From: Planctomycetota bacterium | Lineage (GTDB): Bacteria; Planctomycetota; Planctomycetia; Pirellulales; PALSA-1355 | DNA: 64,000 nucleotides | Assembly: GCA_003389325.1 (NCBI GenBank) | Contig: QQVE01000053.1 | Location: forward strand, 62,001-126,000 | Direction: 5' to 3' | Shown: piece by piece, positions 1-6,984 of the stretch | How positions within the stretch are numbered: the first letter of the stretch is position 1 | How the letters are laid out: each line of letters starts with the position of its first letter | Made by a program: the position numbers and the translations under genes | The notes under the pieces: model-generated | What the model saw: only the letters and a program-made list of their open reading frames with translations | What the model was told of the DNA's origin: nothing | Databases searched by the model: none

Positions 1-657
1 CTTAGACATCATGAACGGCTCGCCGGTCAGGTAGGCCTCGTCCATCACGCCGTGGCCTTCGAGCACCACGCCGTCGACGGGGCACACCTCGTGCGGCAGG
101 ACGATCAGCACGTCGCCGACGGCCACGTCTTCCAGGGCGACGTCGACCAGGTCGCCTGCCCGCTTGCGATGGGCCACCTGCGGCATCCGCTTCGCCAGGG
201 CCTCGAGCACGCTCGAGGCGCTGCGCACGGCAAAGCTTTCCAGCGCCCCGCCGCCGGAAAGCATCAGCACGACGAACGTGCCGGCCAGGTACTCCTCGAG
301 AAACAGCGAAGTGACGATCGACAGGCCGGCCAGCAGGTCGGCGCCGAACTCGCGAGCCCAAAGCTTCCCCAGCAGGTCGTAGACCAGCGGCCCGCCGCCC
401 AGGGCCAGCGCCACGAACAGCGGCGCGTTGTACGCCAGCGGCGGCACGTCCAGCGCGAAGCGCAGCAGCAGATGCAGCGCGATCGCGGCGACCGCCAAGG
501 CGGCGATCCAGGCGTCACGCCGCTCGACGAACGTCGCTCGGGGCGCACTCCTTCCGCCGGCGCCGCCGGGCGGCGACTGTGCGGGCTCGGTCGCGGGTCG
601 GCTTACCTGGCTCGTAACGTCGTCTCGGAAGAACGATCGCGCACGACCTTGTGACAA
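1..657 (-). CDS. Heavy-metal translocating P-type ATPase, N-terminal part (cut by window edge)
   Basis: Membrane pump that uses ATP to move a metal cation, probably Zn/Cd/Co or Cu. The visible 219 codons hold about four hydrophobic helices (residues 50-68, 75-97, 105-120, 123-138) followed by the start of the actuator domain, with the diagnostic DEAYLTGEP motif at 206-214. The phosphorylation DKTG site, the CPx membrane motif and the nucleotide-binding domain lie beyond the edge, so the metal cannot be told. No CxxC metal-binding domain is seen before helix 1. The start is unsure: no in-frame ATG precedes helix 1. TTG at 657 would overlap the cytochrome gene by 55 bases, while TTG at 498 would shorten the first helix. 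Neither has a good ribosome binding site. Confidence 0.85.
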   Translation of the reverse strand, partial: MSQGRARSFFRDDVTSQVSRPATEPAQSPPGGAGGRSAPRATFVERRDAWIAALAVAAIALHLLLRFALDVPPLAYNAPLFVALALGGGPLVYDLLGKLWAREFGADLLAGLSIVTSLFLEEYLAGTFVVLMLSGGGALESFAVRSASSVLEALAKRMPQVAHRKRAGDLVDVALEDVAVGDVLIVLPHEVCPVDGVVLEGHGVMDEAYLTGEPFMMSK

Positions 658-1013
658 TTGACACAGCTTAGCGTCAATTGAACGTAGGCCAGCGACGCTC
701 CGTCAAGGTTTTCTTCGTCGCCCATGCGGATCAGTTGCTTGTTGGCGTTCTGGAAGATCTTCAACTGGGCGCGATACTCGCCCGATCCGCGCACCCATTT
801 CTCCATCTGCGACAGCGCGTTCATCGAGCGGGCGTTCTTGGAAATGGCCGGATAGTCTTCGCGGGCCAAGGCTTCGAGGATGTTCTCGGAGTACTCGAGT
901 TTTTTTTGCATCCAGAAGCTGCCGGCTTCGTCGTCTTCGCCGCCTCGTGCTCCGGCGCCGGCGGCCACCAGGGCCGCGGTCACCGCGGCCGCGAGAATCC
1001 ATCGTGTGCTCAT
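603..1013 (-). CDS. Class II-like cytochrome c, secreted
   Basis: A 136-residue exported haem protein. It has a signal peptide (residues 1-23, ending AGAGARG) and a single haem site CVNCH at 117-121, close to the C-terminus, followed by a short basic tail. A helical body with the haem near the C-terminus is the layout of class II cytochromes (cytochrome c-prime, c-556), which are four-helix bundles of about 125-150 residues. That assignment is by layout only. It would act as a periplasmic electron carrier or gas/redox sensor. The 3' end overlaps the likely start of the P-type ATPase, so the two may be co-transcribed. The ATG start is followed directly by a good signal peptide. Confidence 0.75.
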   Translation of the reverse strand: MSTRWILAAAVTAALVAAGAGARGGEDDEAGSFWMQKKLEYSENILEALAREDYPAISKNARSMNALSQMEKWVRGSGEYRAQLKIFQNANKQLIRMGDEENLDGASLAYVQLTLSCVNCHKVVRDRSSETTLRAR

Positions 1014-1340
1014 GACGCAACTCCTGATCGTCGTGGAATAGAGCCCTACCTCTATGTATCGGTGCAATTGCCGGGCCGCATGGCTCACTTTGCCGCGGCC
1101 GTGCGAATTGATCGAACGCGCGGCGGCGCTGCAAGGACGGGTGCCGCGGCCGTGTGCGATTTTGAGCGACAGGTGCGCCCGGGGGCACACCGATCCCGGG
1201 CCGTTGGGGCGGGTCTGCCCGGCTCGCGGAAAATGTGCGAAAATACGAGGGGCGTGCCCTGCATGCACTCGCCCCCGAAAGCCGCGTGCGCCGCCGAGCG
1301 GGCGTCTCACCGCAATGCTAGCAACAGCAAAGGAAGAAGC
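1014..1340. promoter_or_regulatory. Divergent intergenic region between cytochrome c and universal stress genes
   Basis: This 327-base gap separates divergent genes and must hold promoters for both. I see no coding sequence. A near-exact direct repeat, TGCCGCGGCCGTGCGA at 1091-1106 and TGCCGCGGCCGTGTGCGA at 1142-1159, is spaced 51 bases apart and could be a paired operator. The stretch GAAAATGTGCGAAAATACGA just before 1250 is the most AT-rich part on the side of the stress genes. No promoter was assigned because planctomycete promoter consensus is poorly known. Confidence 0.3.
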
Positions 1341-1787
1341 ATGTACGAACTGAACACGTTGTTGGTGCCGGTCGATTTTTCGCCCGTGTCGCGCGGCGTG
1401 GTCGAGCGGGCTGCGAAACTGGCAGGCGGCGACGATGCCGCGCTGATTTTGCTCCACGCCATCGACCCCGCCCTGGTGGACTTTGCCGCCAAGCTGGGGC
1501 TCGAATCGCGCGAGCAGGTCATCGAAAAGATGCGCGCTCACGCCGAAGAGGAACTCGCGGCGCTCAAGCAAAGCAGCGAAGTCGACATCGATGTGCAAAC
1601 CATCGTTTCCGAAGGCATTCCCTTTATCGAAATCCTTCGCAAGGCCGAAGACTTTCAGGTCGATGCGATCCTGATGGGCAAGTACGGCACGCGCGGCCAC
1701 ATCGAGAAGCTATTGTTCGGCACCACCGCCGAACGCGTCATCCGCGGTTCGCTGCGAGCCGTGATCGTCATTCCCGTCGAAGTTTGA
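1341..1787 (+). CDS. Universal stress protein (UspA family)
   Basis: A 148-residue single-domain protein of the UspA/adenine nucleotide alpha-hydrolase-like fold, normally a cytoplasmic dimer that binds ATP and helps survival under stress. It starts NTLLVPVDFSPVS, the typical first beta strand and nucleotide-contacting Asp. Near the C-terminus GKYG plus a later GTTAE forms the G-2x-G-(9-10)x-G-S/T nucleotide-binding motif, with one residue more than the textbook spacing. The ATG at 1341 has AGGAAGAAG just upstream. A second Usp gene follows 38 bases downstream on the same strand, so the two are probably one operon. Confidence 0.9.
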   Translation: MYELNTLLVPVDFSPVSRGVVERAAKLAGGDDAALILLHAIDPALVDFAAKLGLESREQVIEKMRAHAEEELAALKQSSEVDIDVQTIVSEGIPFIEILRKAEDFQVDAILMGKYGTRGHIEKLLFGTTAERVIRGSLRAVIVIPVEV

Positions 1788-1825
1788 GCGGCCGCCGCCA
1801 CGGGCCCGAAGATTTGAGATTCGCG

Positions 1826-2257
1826 ATGCAGAAGATTTTGTTTCCAACCGACTACTCGCCGGCCAGCAACGCCGCCCTGCGCTATGCGGTGGCCTTGGCC
1901 GGGCAGTCGCAGGCTGGTCTGCTCGCCGTGTTCGTCGAGCCCCCCTCGGTGCCCCCGCTGGGGCCGATCGAGGTGACCGAAGGCCGCATCGACGAAGAGG
2001 AGGCCTCCTTCAAGCAACTGTTGGACTCGCTGGTCAGCGACTCTGGGCAAAACGTCGCGCACGAAGTCCGCCGGCTGCGCGGCGACCCGGCCGCCGAGAT
2101 CGTTCGCGTGGCCAAGCAGGAAGGAGCCGATCTGATCGTGATGGCCACGCACGGCCGGACCGGATTGCGAAGGGCACTGATGGGAAGCGTCGCCGAGATC
2201 GTCGTGCGCGATGCGCCTTGCCCGGTGCTGACGCTCAAAGAACCGCAGCAGACCTGA
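1826..2257 (+). CDS. Universal stress protein (UspA family), second copy
   Basis: A 143-residue UspA-family protein. The N-terminus MQKILFPTDYSPAS is the classic first strand with the nucleotide-contacting Asp. The ATP loop reads ATHGRTGLRRALMGSVAE, a canonical HG-9x-GS arrangement, followed by the closing strand CPVLTLK. The reading frame is open further upstream, but ATG at 1826 gives the usual family N-terminus. It lies 38 bases after the first Usp gene, from which it differs clearly, so they are diverged paralogues that could form a heterodimer. The gene is followed by tandem hairpins that separate it from the convergent SelA-like gene. Confidence 0.9.
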   Translation: MQKILFPTDYSPASNAALRYAVALAGQSQAGLLAVFVEPPSVPPLGPIEVTEGRIDEEEASFKQLLDSLVSDSGQNVAHEVRRLRGDPAAEIVRVAKQEGADLIVMATHGRTGLRRALMGSVAEIVVRDAPCPVLTLKEPQQT

Positions 2258-2280
2258 CACGCAGTATGTCGTACCTGTCC

Positions 2281-2411
2281 TACTAGACCAACTACGCTTA
2301 GTTGTCGGGTACAAGAACCGTGCGATCGTCGGTGCCATGCTCACGCTCGCGTGAGCATGCTTGCGGAGCGCAAGCATGTCGACCTGACAAATTGACGTAG
2401 TTGGTCTACTA
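2281..2411. terminator. Nested and tandem hairpins between convergent genes (bidirectional terminator or REP-like element)
   Basis: Four pairings are visible. An outer inverted repeat pairs 2281-2296 (TACTAGACCAACTACG) with 2396-2411, 15 of 16 bases matching; its right arm includes the stop codon of the SelA-like gene. Inside are CAACTA/TAGTTG at 2289-2304, CATGCTCACG with loop CTCG and CGTGAGCATG (2336-2359), and CATGCTTGCG with loop GAG and CGCAAGCATG (2356-2378). The last two are perfect 10-bp stems that share the CATG at 2356-2359. No T-run follows either stem, so simple intrinsic termination is not certain. Position between convergent genes favours transcription stop or mRNA 3'-end protection. 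Confidence 0.6.
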
Positions 2412-3611
2412 CGACTTCGTTGTTAGCTCCTCGCGCAGCCTCCGCGCCAGCTCGGGCGTGTTGCGCTCGTCGAGGTGCAGCGGATTGATCACGAGGGTGC
2501 CCTCGGCCAACGCGGCATGTCCGACATAGCAGGGGGGCAAGCCGGCGCGCAATGCGCGGCACACCTCGATGGCCGTGCGCCCTAGCGCCCGTTCGTCGAC
2601 GAGGATCTCCAAAATCGGCAAGCTCTCGCCGTCGCTGGCTTGCACGTGACAGCGGGCCGGAACATCGGCCAGCGCCGCGCAAATCTCGTCCAGCCGCGCC
2701 CGATACCCTTCGACCAGCGCGTCGTACTCCCCGGAGGCAAACGCCCGCAGCGCGACCAGCAGCGCCACGATCTGCTCCTTGGCCACCTTGAACCCGCGGC
2801 CGATGCCGTGACGCGGCATGCCGGGCAACTGCTCGCGATCGATCAACTCCGCGGGCGGTTGCCATAGCTCCAGGTGGTCGTCCATGTCGAGCATCTGAAT
2901 CGCCGCCGACGAGATCAACTCGCGGCGCCCGCACAGAATGCCGGTGGCCTGCGGTCCGCGAATCGCCTTGCCGCCGCTGAAGGCCACCAGGTCGGCTCCC
3001 GTGGCGGCGATCGTCTTCAGGTTGGCCCGCGGAGGCAATTCGCCGGCGGCATCGACCAGCACGGGCAGGTAGTGCGCGTGTGCACGCTCGACGACGTCCT
3101 TGAGCGGCGGGCAGGCTCCTTTGGAGAGCACGTACAACACGCCGGCCGTGTGAGGCCCGAAAGCCGCCTCGTATTCCCAGGCCTCGGCGCGGCGCACTCC
3201 CGAGCCGGCGGCAAGCTCGTGAAACCCCACCTCCACGAACCGAGCGCCCGCCGCGCGCACGGCGTGGTCATAGCCGTTGCGATGCTCGCGGGCGACCACA
3301 AACTCGCAGGGCATGCCCGAGCAGTCGGGCAGTCGTTCGATGCGCGCCAGATCGTGTCCGGCCAGGATCGCGGCGGTTCCGAGCGTCAACGCGGCTGCGG
3401 CTCCCGAGGTGACCAGTCCGGCTTCGGTGCCCGTGGCCTCGGCGATTTGGCGGCAGGCCACGGCATGCAGTTGTTCCAGCGGCACGGTTTGGCCGGCGGC
3501 CTGGCCAAAGGCATCGAGCGCCGCCGGATACAACGGCGCGCCGCCCAGACGCGTCACCGCGCCGGAGGCGTTGATGATCGGTTCGAGCCCGAGTTCCTCG
3601 TAGATGCCCAT
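2409..3611 (-). CDS. SelA-like PLP-dependent enzyme (L-seryl-tRNA selenium transferase-like / D-glucosaminate-6-phosphate ammonia-lyase-like)
   Basis: A 400-residue PLP enzyme of fold type I. The N-terminus YEELGLEPIINASGAVTRLG is characteristic of the SelA-like branch. The cofactor Asp is in VLVDAAGELPP (184-194), and the Schiff-base lysine is Lys215 in FSGGKAIRGPQ. True SelA proteins are about 460 residues with an N-terminal tRNA-binding domain. This one is shorter and lacks it, so it is more likely a small-molecule lyase, aminotransferase or racemase, as in sugar-acid or amino-acid catabolism. No selD, selB or tRNA-Sec is in view. It is transcribed away from the isochorismatase-fold gene, with 165 bases between. 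Confidence 0.8.
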   Translation of the reverse strand: MGIYEELGLEPIINASGAVTRLGGAPLYPAALDAFGQAAGQTVPLEQLHAVACRQIAEATGTEAGLVTSGAAAALTLGTAAILAGHDLARIERLPDCSGMPCEFVVAREHRNGYDHAVRAAGARFVEVGFHELAAGSGVRRAEAWEYEAAFGPHTAGVLYVLSKGACPPLKDVVERAHAHYLPVLVDAAGELPPRANLKTIAATGADLVAFSGGKAIRGPQATGILCGRRELISSAAIQMLDMDDHLELWQPPAELIDREQLPGMPRHGIGRGFKVAKEQIVALLVALRAFASGEYDALVEGYRARLDEICAALADVPARCHVQASDGESLPILEILVDERALGRTAIEVCRALRAGLPPCYVGHAALAEGTLVINPLHLDERNTPELARRLREELTTKS

Positions 3612-3776
3612 GCGTATCGTGTTTCGACCCGTTTCCCAGAGAAAAGCCGCAGCGGCCTCATTGTAGTTGCGCGCATGTGCCGGCCGCTACGGTTCCCGTC
3701 GATTGAGCAGCACCGCCGGGCGGCTATGATGGGTAGCGGCCGTGACCCGTTTCCGATGCGTTTTCGGGGGAGTTTC

Positions 3777-4838
3777 ATGATGTTCCGTCGCGCTCTGATT
3801 GCCTTGCTGCTCTTGCCGCCCGCCACGCAAGTACAGGCTGCTCCGCCGAGGGAGCGAACCTACGAGAATCGGCTCACGCGCATCGAAGACCCACAGCCGC
3901 TCTTGGCCGACCATCCGGAGTTCGTCGAGCCGGTGCGAGAACGCGTGCGGTATGAAGCACCCTTGTTGGTCGACGATCCGAATGCCGATCTGCACGTGCG
4001 GGCGTGGCGTTTTTCGTACAACGCCCGCGGCATCATCGAGATGCCCAATCGATTGGAAGCGGCCAAGACGGCCGTGATCATGGTGCATCCCTGGGGTGTC
4101 GACGACGGGCAGGGCTGGCGCACGCCCGAGCCGGCCGGCGCGGCCGACTTCTGCACGCCGGAAAAGAATCACCTGGCCGGGCGGCACACGCGCGAAGTGA
4201 TCGATCCGCTGCTGGCGCGGCTGCGCGACAAGGTGGCGTTTGTGATGTACAGCCTGCCGGGCGAGAACGATCCCATCCGACGCAAGCTCTACCGGTCATT
4301 CGACCACGCGCCGAGCAAAGAGGAGCGCAAGCAGGCGGCACGCGAGCTCGACAAGAAGCTCAACAGCTTCGAGTATCGCGGCCACGAGATTCTGCGGCAG
4401 TTGAAGCTGTCGGCCGAGACCCCGGTGATCGACTACTTTCGCCAGTTCAGCGGACTCGACGCGGGGCCGCGCTACAACAACGCCGGATTCTGGGACTTGC
4501 CGATTCCAGTCACGAGCGACCTCAACGCCGACCCTGACGACGTGGTGATCTACGACGCCGAGGGCTACGAGCCGCTGAAGGCGTTTCTCAAGACCCACGG
4601 CGTGCGGCACGTGTTGCTCACCGGCTATGCCACCGACATGTGCTTCTGCCGCACCACGGCCGGGTATGAAAACCTGTCGCGCGACTTCAACGTGTTTCTG
4701 GTCGGCGACGCCACGCTGGCCACGTTCCCGGCCAACGACAGTCCGCGCTTTGCGACCAACGCCGCGATTTCGTTCGCGTCGCTCGAGCACCTCATCACGC
4801 AGACGTCGTGGATCGAACTGCGCGATCCGGCGAAGTAG
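3777..4838 (+). CDS. Secreted isochorismatase-fold cysteine hydrolase
   Basis: A 353-residue exported protein with a signal peptide (residues 1-22) and a cysteine-hydrolase domain from about 95 to 340. The catalytic region reads TGYATDMCFCRTT with the probable nucleophile Cys289, followed by the typical VGDATLATFPA. The first strand is unusual: family members normally have VIDMQ with the catalytic Asp, but here it is VIMVHPWGVDDGQ, with His104 in that place and two Asp residues further on. Substrates in the family are amides and enol ethers (nicotinamide, N-carbamoyl compounds, isochorismate). The real substrate is unknown. ATG 3777 follows GGGGGAG. Single-gene unit, divergent from the SelA-like gene. 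Confidence 0.75.
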   Translation: MMFRRALIALLLLPPATQVQAAPPRERTYENRLTRIEDPQPLLADHPEFVEPVRERVRYEAPLLVDDPNADLHVRAWRFSYNARGIIEMPNRLEAAKTAVIMVHPWGVDDGQGWRTPEPAGAADFCTPEKNHLAGRHTREVIDPLLARLRDKVAFVMYSLPGENDPIRRKLYRSFDHAPSKEERKQAARELDKKLNSFEYRGHEILRQLKLSAETPVIDYFRQFSGLDAGPRYNNAGFWDLPIPVTSDLNADPDDVVIYDAEGYEPLKAFLKTHGVRHVLLTGYATDMCFCRTTAGYENLSRDFNVFLVGDATLATFPANDSPRFATNAAISFASLEHLITQTSWIELRDPAK

Positions 4839-4968
4839 CACGACGGGCGCGCGGCCGGTTGCGGCGGCTTGATTGCGAGCCGCATCCGCTCGGTGTAGCA
4901 TTGCACGCGATTCGCGCTCGCGCGGGCGCGTTCGTTCCGTATCCCGAGGTTGCCGGCCCGGAGGCCCG

Positions 4969-6954
4969 ATGAAAGCTGCATTGCGCGCCGTGTGGTTACT
5001 GTTGCTGGTGGGCTGGCTGGCCGGCCCGAGCTCCGTTTGCGCCGTCGAGCCGACGCTTCAGGATGCGCTCGAGCAGACGGTGCTCGCCGAGGGCCAGCCG
5101 CTGCGCGAGGTCAAGGCGTTCATCGCAGCGCGGCTGATCGCGCCGCCCGAGTGCTCCGATCTCGACGCGTGGCAGGGGAGGGCGGAGCGGCTGCGTGGCG
5201 ACGTGCTCGACAGAATCGTGTTTCGCGGCGCAGCGGCCCGGTGGCGCGATGCCGAGTGCGGGGTCGAATGGCTCGACGCCATTCCCGGCGGGCCCGGCTA
5301 TACGATTCGCAAGTTTCGCTACGAGGCCTTGCCCGGCATGTGGATTCCCGGACTGCTGTATCAGCCGGAGAAGCTCGAGGGCCGCGTGCCGCTGGTGCTG
5401 AACGTCAACGGCCACGATCCGGCAGGCAAGGCGGCCGACTACAAGCAACTGCGGGCGATCAATCAGGCGAAGCGTGGGATGCTGGCTCTGAACGTCGAGT
5501 GGTTCGGCATGGGGCAGTTGCGCAGCGACGGCTTCTCGCATGGCCGGATGAATCAGTTGGAGCTGTGCGGGGCCGGGGGACTGGCGCCCTTCTACCTGGC
5601 CATGAGCCAGGCGCTCGACGTCGGGTTGGCGCTTGAGCATGCCGATCCCAAGCGCGTGGCGGTGGCGGGCCTTTCCGGCGGCGGCTGGCAGACGATCGTG
5701 ATCAGCAGCCTGGACGAGCGGGTGACGCTGGCCAACCCCGTGGCCGGCTACGGCAGCTTCCACACCAACCTGGCCTATGGCGACATGGGCGACTCGGAAC
5801 AAGCCCCCACCGACCTGGCCACGCTGGCCGACTATACGCACCTGACGGCGCTGCGGGCTCCGCGGCCGACGCTGTTGACCTACAACGCCCAGGACGATTG
5901 CTGCTTTCAAAGCGGCCACACGCTCGAGCCACTGCTGGCGGCCGCCCGGCCGATCTTCGCGCTCTACGGCGCGGAAGACCGGCTCCGCTCGCACGTGAAC
6001 CACGATCCCGGCACGCACAATTTCGAGCAGGACAACCGGCAGCAGCTCTACGCGATGCTGGGCGATTTCTTTTACGCCGGCGACAACCGCTTCGTCCGCG
6101 AAGAGATCGAAAGTACCTCGGAATTGAAGACGCCCGAGGAGTTGCACGTGCCGCTGCCGGAGGCGAATGTCGATCTGCATCGCCTGGCCGTTTCGCTGGC
6201 CAAAGCGTTGCCGGACGCCGGCCGGGTCGAGCGCGCCACGCCGCGCGATGTGGCGCAGCAAGAACAGCTTCGCAAGCGCCTGCGAGCCTTGCTGAGGGTG
6301 CCGGACTACGGCGCCGCGGTGCCGGGAGCGGGACATCGCATGGACGGTCGCTGGCCGGCCAATGCCATGACCCTGCGCGTGGGCGACACCTGGACGGTGC
6401 CGGCAACGCTGCTCACGCCCACCACGAAGGCAGCCAACGGCGGCGTGATCGTCATTGCCGACGAGGGACGTGCGACGCAAGCCGCCGAAGCGAGGCGACT
6501 GCTCGAAGCGGGGTACTACGTCGACGCGGCCGATCTGCTGCTGTGGGGCGAATCGCAACTGAAGGGGCAGGACCCCGACTATACTTATCCCTTGATGATG
6601 GCGGCCGCCGGCGAGCGGGCGCTGGGCGTGCAGGCCGGACAGCTAATATCGCTGGCTCGCTGGACGGCGAAGCAGCCGTACCCACGCAGGCCCGCGCGCG
6701 TGCTGGCTGTTGGTCCCCGGGCCTCGGCGGTGGCGCTGGTGGCCGCGGCGCTTGAACCGCAAGCGATCGCCGGCGTGGAAGCGGTCGACGGCTTGACCAG
6801 CTTCCGGGAACTCATCAACCGCGACGTGCCGGTCGAAAAGATGCCGGAGCTGTTCGCGTTCGGCCTGCTGGCCGAGTGTGACGTGCCCCAGTTGGTGGCG
6901 TTGTGTGCACCCGGCTCGGTCACGTTTCGCAAGCGCGATGCCGCGACCGATTGA
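4969..6954 (+). CDS. Secreted alpha/beta hydrolase, acetyl-xylan-esterase-like, with a second degenerate hydrolase domain
   Basis: A 661-residue exported hydrolase. Signal peptide residues 1-24 (ending SSVCA). The first domain, about 60-400, has the nucleophile elbow GLSGGGW (Ser236), an acid-loop region with NAQDDCCF, and HDPGTHNFE carrying the probable catalytic His. The last 230 residues look like a second alpha/beta hydrolase fold that has lost its nucleophile (GPRAS instead of G-x-S-x-G). The layout resembles planctomycete acetyl-xylan-esterase-like proteins, so the substrate may be an acylated polysaccharide, but that is inferred. ATG 4969 follows GGAGG. The symporter starts 30 bases after its stop, so the pair probably releases and imports one compound. 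Confidence 0.75.
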   Translation: MKAALRAVWLLLLVGWLAGPSSVCAVEPTLQDALEQTVLAEGQPLREVKAFIAARLIAPPECSDLDAWQGRAERLRGDVLDRIVFRGAAARWRDAECGVEWLDAIPGGPGYTIRKFRYEALPGMWIPGLLYQPEKLEGRVPLVLNVNGHDPAGKAADYKQLRAINQAKRGMLALNVEWFGMGQLRSDGFSHGRMNQLELCGAGGLAPFYLAMSQALDVGLALEHADPKRVAVAGLSGGGWQTIVISSLDERVTLANPVAGYGSFHTNLAYGDMGDSEQAPTDLATLADYTHLTALRAPRPTLLTYNAQDDCCFQSGHTLEPLLAAARPIFALYGAEDRLRSHVNHDPGTHNFEQDNRQQLYAMLGDFFYAGDNRFVREEIESTSELKTPEELHVPLPEANVDLHRLAVSLAKALPDAGRVERATPRDVAQQEQLRKRLRALLRVPDYGAAVPGAGHRMDGRWPANAMTLRVGDTWTVPATLLTPTTKAANGGVIVIADEGRATQAAEARRLLEAGYYVDAADLLLWGESQLKGQDPDYTYPLMMAAAGERALGVQAGQLISLARWTAKQPYPRRPARVLAVGPRASAVALVAAALEPQAIAGVEAVDGLTSFRELINRDVPVEKMPELFAFGLLAECDVPQLVALCAPGSVTFRKRDAATD

Positions 6955-6984
6955 CTTACTTGTACACCGACCCAGGCGGAAACC

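Noticed and set aside
2409..3611. Selenocysteine synthesis gene selA
   Set aside because: The protein is shorter than SelA, without the N-terminal tRNA domain, and no selB, selD or tRNA-Sec is near. Called only SelA-like.
2874..3776. A long N-terminal extension of the isochorismatase-fold gene
   Set aside because: It would cover the SelA-like gene in antisense. The true start at 3777 has a ribosome binding site and a signal peptide.
4996..6558. A 520-codon open frame antisense to the secreted esterase
   Set aside because: The esterase frame has a signal peptide and catalytic motifs. The antisense frame is Arg/Gln/His-rich with no motif, as expected from high GC third positions.
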